This document shows positions 62,976 to 64,000 of a stretch of 64,000 nt of DNA, one piece after another; the first letter of the stretch is position 1, and the number at the start of each line of letters is the position of its first letter. The stretch comes from Streptomyces purpureus (GTDB lineage: Bacteria; Actinomycetota; Actinomycetes; Streptomycetales; Streptomycetaceae): the NCBI RefSeq assembly GCF_014648195.1, contig NZ_BMQQ01000007.1, positions 62,001 to 126,000 of the forward strand. The letters are read 5' to 3'. The position numbers and the translations under genes were made by a program. A model generated the notes under the pieces. It made no database searches and was not told the origin of the DNA. It saw nothing but the letters and a program-made list of their open reading frames with translations.

Positions 62976-64000
62976 ATGACCACCATGCCGCTCGTACGGT
63001 CCGTGCCCCGGGCCCGGAACGCCGGCGACGACCTCTCGGTCTGGCCCGCGTCCACCACCCGGCTCGACGGCGGCGACCTCGCCGTCGGCGGCGTCCCGCT
63101 CACCGAGGCCGCCGCCCGGTTCGGCACCCCCGCCTATCTCCTCGACGAGGCGGAGGTACGCGCCCGTTGCCGCGCCTACCGCGCGGCGTTCCCGGACGCC
63201 GATGTCGTCTATGCCGCCAAGGCGTTCCTGTGCCGTGCCATGGCCCGCTGGGTCGACGAGGAGGGCCTCGGCCTCGACGTCTGCTCCGCCGGTGAGCTCG
63301 AACTCGCCGTGACCGCGGGCTTCCCGCCCGATCGGATCGTGCTCCACGGCAACGCCAAGAGTCCCCAGGACCTGCAGACCGCGCTGCGGCTCGGCGTCGG
63401 CCGCATCGTGATCGACAGCGCCTCCGAGATAGCCCGCCTCGCCGCCGCCCTCGGCCCGAACGGCCGGCAGAAGGTGCTGGTCCGAGTGGTTCCCGGGATC
63501 AGCGCCGGGGCCCACGACAAGGTCCGCACGGGCACCGACGACCAGAAGTTCGGCCTCTCCGTCGCCGACGGCTCCGCCCTCCACACCATCACCCGCATCC
63601 TCGCCCGGCCCGAGCTCGAACTCGTCGGACTCCACTGCCACCTGGGCTCCCAGATCACCACCGTCAAACCGTTCCTTTCCGCCGTGCGCCGCATGGTCGG
63701 TGTGCTGGCCCGCATCCGCGACCAGCACGGGGTCCGGCTGCCCGAGCTCGACCTCGGCGGCGGCCACGGCGTCGCCTACCGGCCCGGCGAGGAAGCCCTC
63801 GACATCGCCGTACTCGGCCGCCGGGTCCGCGCCGCCCTCGCCGAGAGCTGCGCCGCCGCCCAGCTGCCCGTACCCCGGCTCACCGTCGAGCCCGGCCGGG
63901 CCGTCGCCGGACCCGCGGGCGTCGCGCTCTACCGCGTCCTCGCCGTCAAAGTCACCGGCGAGCACACCTTCGTCGCCGTCGACGGCGGGATGAGCGACAA
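62976..64000 (+). CDS. lysA: Diaminopimelate decarboxylase (3' partial)
   Basis: PLP-dependent decarboxylase converting meso-diaminopimelate to lysine, cut by the window end after about 341 codons. The PLP-binding Lys is in VVYAAKAFLCRA; GLHCHLGSQI and the phosphate-binding LDLGGGHGVAY are intact, as is PGRAVAGPAGVALYRV. The frame is open throughout. AAAGGA precedes the ATG at 62976. It may be a second, specialised paralogue of the housekeeping lysA, which cannot be judged here. Confidence 0.85.
   Translation, partial: MTTMPLVRSVPRARNAGDDLSVWPASTTRLDGGDLAVGGVPLTEAAARFGTPAYLLDEAEVRARCRAYRAAFPDADVVYAAKAFLCRAMARWVDEEGLGLDVCSAGELELAVTAGFPPDRIVLHGNAKSPQDLQTALRLGVGRIVIDSASEIARLAAALGPNGRQKVLVRVVPGISAGAHDKVRTGTDDQKFGLSVADGSALHTITRILARPELELVGLHCHLGSQITTVKPFLSAVRRMVGVLARIRDQHGVRLPELDLGGGHGVAYRPGEEALDIAVLGRRVRAALAESCAAAQLPVPRLTVEPGRAVAGPAGVALYRVLAVKVTGEHTFVAVDGGMSD

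Overview
The window is about 64 kb of very GC-rich, tightly packed actinobacterial chromosome. GCC/CTC/GAC-dominated codons, frequent GTG starts and 4-bp ATGA/GTGA overlaps point to Streptomyces. Supporting families are DUF5133, a DUF6381-like small protein, DUF5954, SAV_915, SigB/SigF-type partner switching, the gluABCD operon and a ModB-ModC fusion. I see no rRNA, tRNA, transposase, integrase or CRISPR array. Both ends cut genes: gluA on the left, a lysA-type decarboxylase on the right.

Layout. (1) 1-3.2 kb: glutamate ABC importer gluABCD. (2) 3.3-7.1 kb: a methyltransferase, then aspartase and asparaginase divergent from an AsnC/Lrp regulator. (3) 7.2-11.8 kb: a DUF5954 protein, then a molybdate locus (HTH-TOBE regulator, modA, fused modBC). 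(4) 12-20.6 kb: a stress-signalling block with an anti-sigma antagonist, two HATPase anti-sigma-like proteins around a SigB/SigF-type sigma factor, a soluble hybrid histidine kinase with a HAMP array, and a SpoIIE-type phosphatase. (5) 20.7-25 kb: a Rho_N-like small basic protein, a D,D-carboxypeptidase, an HD protein, and an MFS exporter divergent from a CGNR regulator.

(6) 25.1-33.3 kb is the most remarkable region: a complete FxSxx-COOH (Fxs) locus. It has a 65-residue precursor ending F-Q-S-S-L, a radical SAM/SPASM maturase fused to an inactivated HExxH domain, a TIR-like protein, and a 1320-residue protein joining MinD/ParA-like, TIR, NB-ARC and TPR domains. The family is named in protein databases, but as far as I know its product and biological purpose are unresolved.

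(7) 33.4-38.1 kb: an alpha/beta hydrolase, a small unknown protein, a NUDIX protein, a secreted M15 peptidase, and a TetR-MFS pair whose exporter carries a frameshift. (8) 38.1-42.2 kb: an FGGY kinase / GlpA-like dehydrogenase / FAD oxidoreductase operon. (9) 42.6-52 kb: an unknown protein, an APC permease, a HutC-type GntR regulator with a clear operator, a DUF2252 protein, a flavin monooxygenase and a fadH-padR pair. (10) 52-54.9 kb: cobalt importer cbiMNQO under a cobalamin riboswitch. (11) 55-57 kb: PTS-dependent dihydroxyacetone kinase dhaKLM. (12) 57.1-64 kb: a Tat-exported DJ-1/PfpI protein, a BASS/ACR3-like transporter, a NUDIX protein, an ABC exporter, a DEDDh exonuclease, a SAV_915 protein and lysA.

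The genes work as modules: amino-acid import and catabolism, molybdate and cobalt uptake, three-carbon polyol use (kinase operon plus dhaKLM), and signal-controlled stress adaptation. Functions come from motif recognition by eye, with no database search. Start codons were picked by Shine-Dalgarno position where one was visible.
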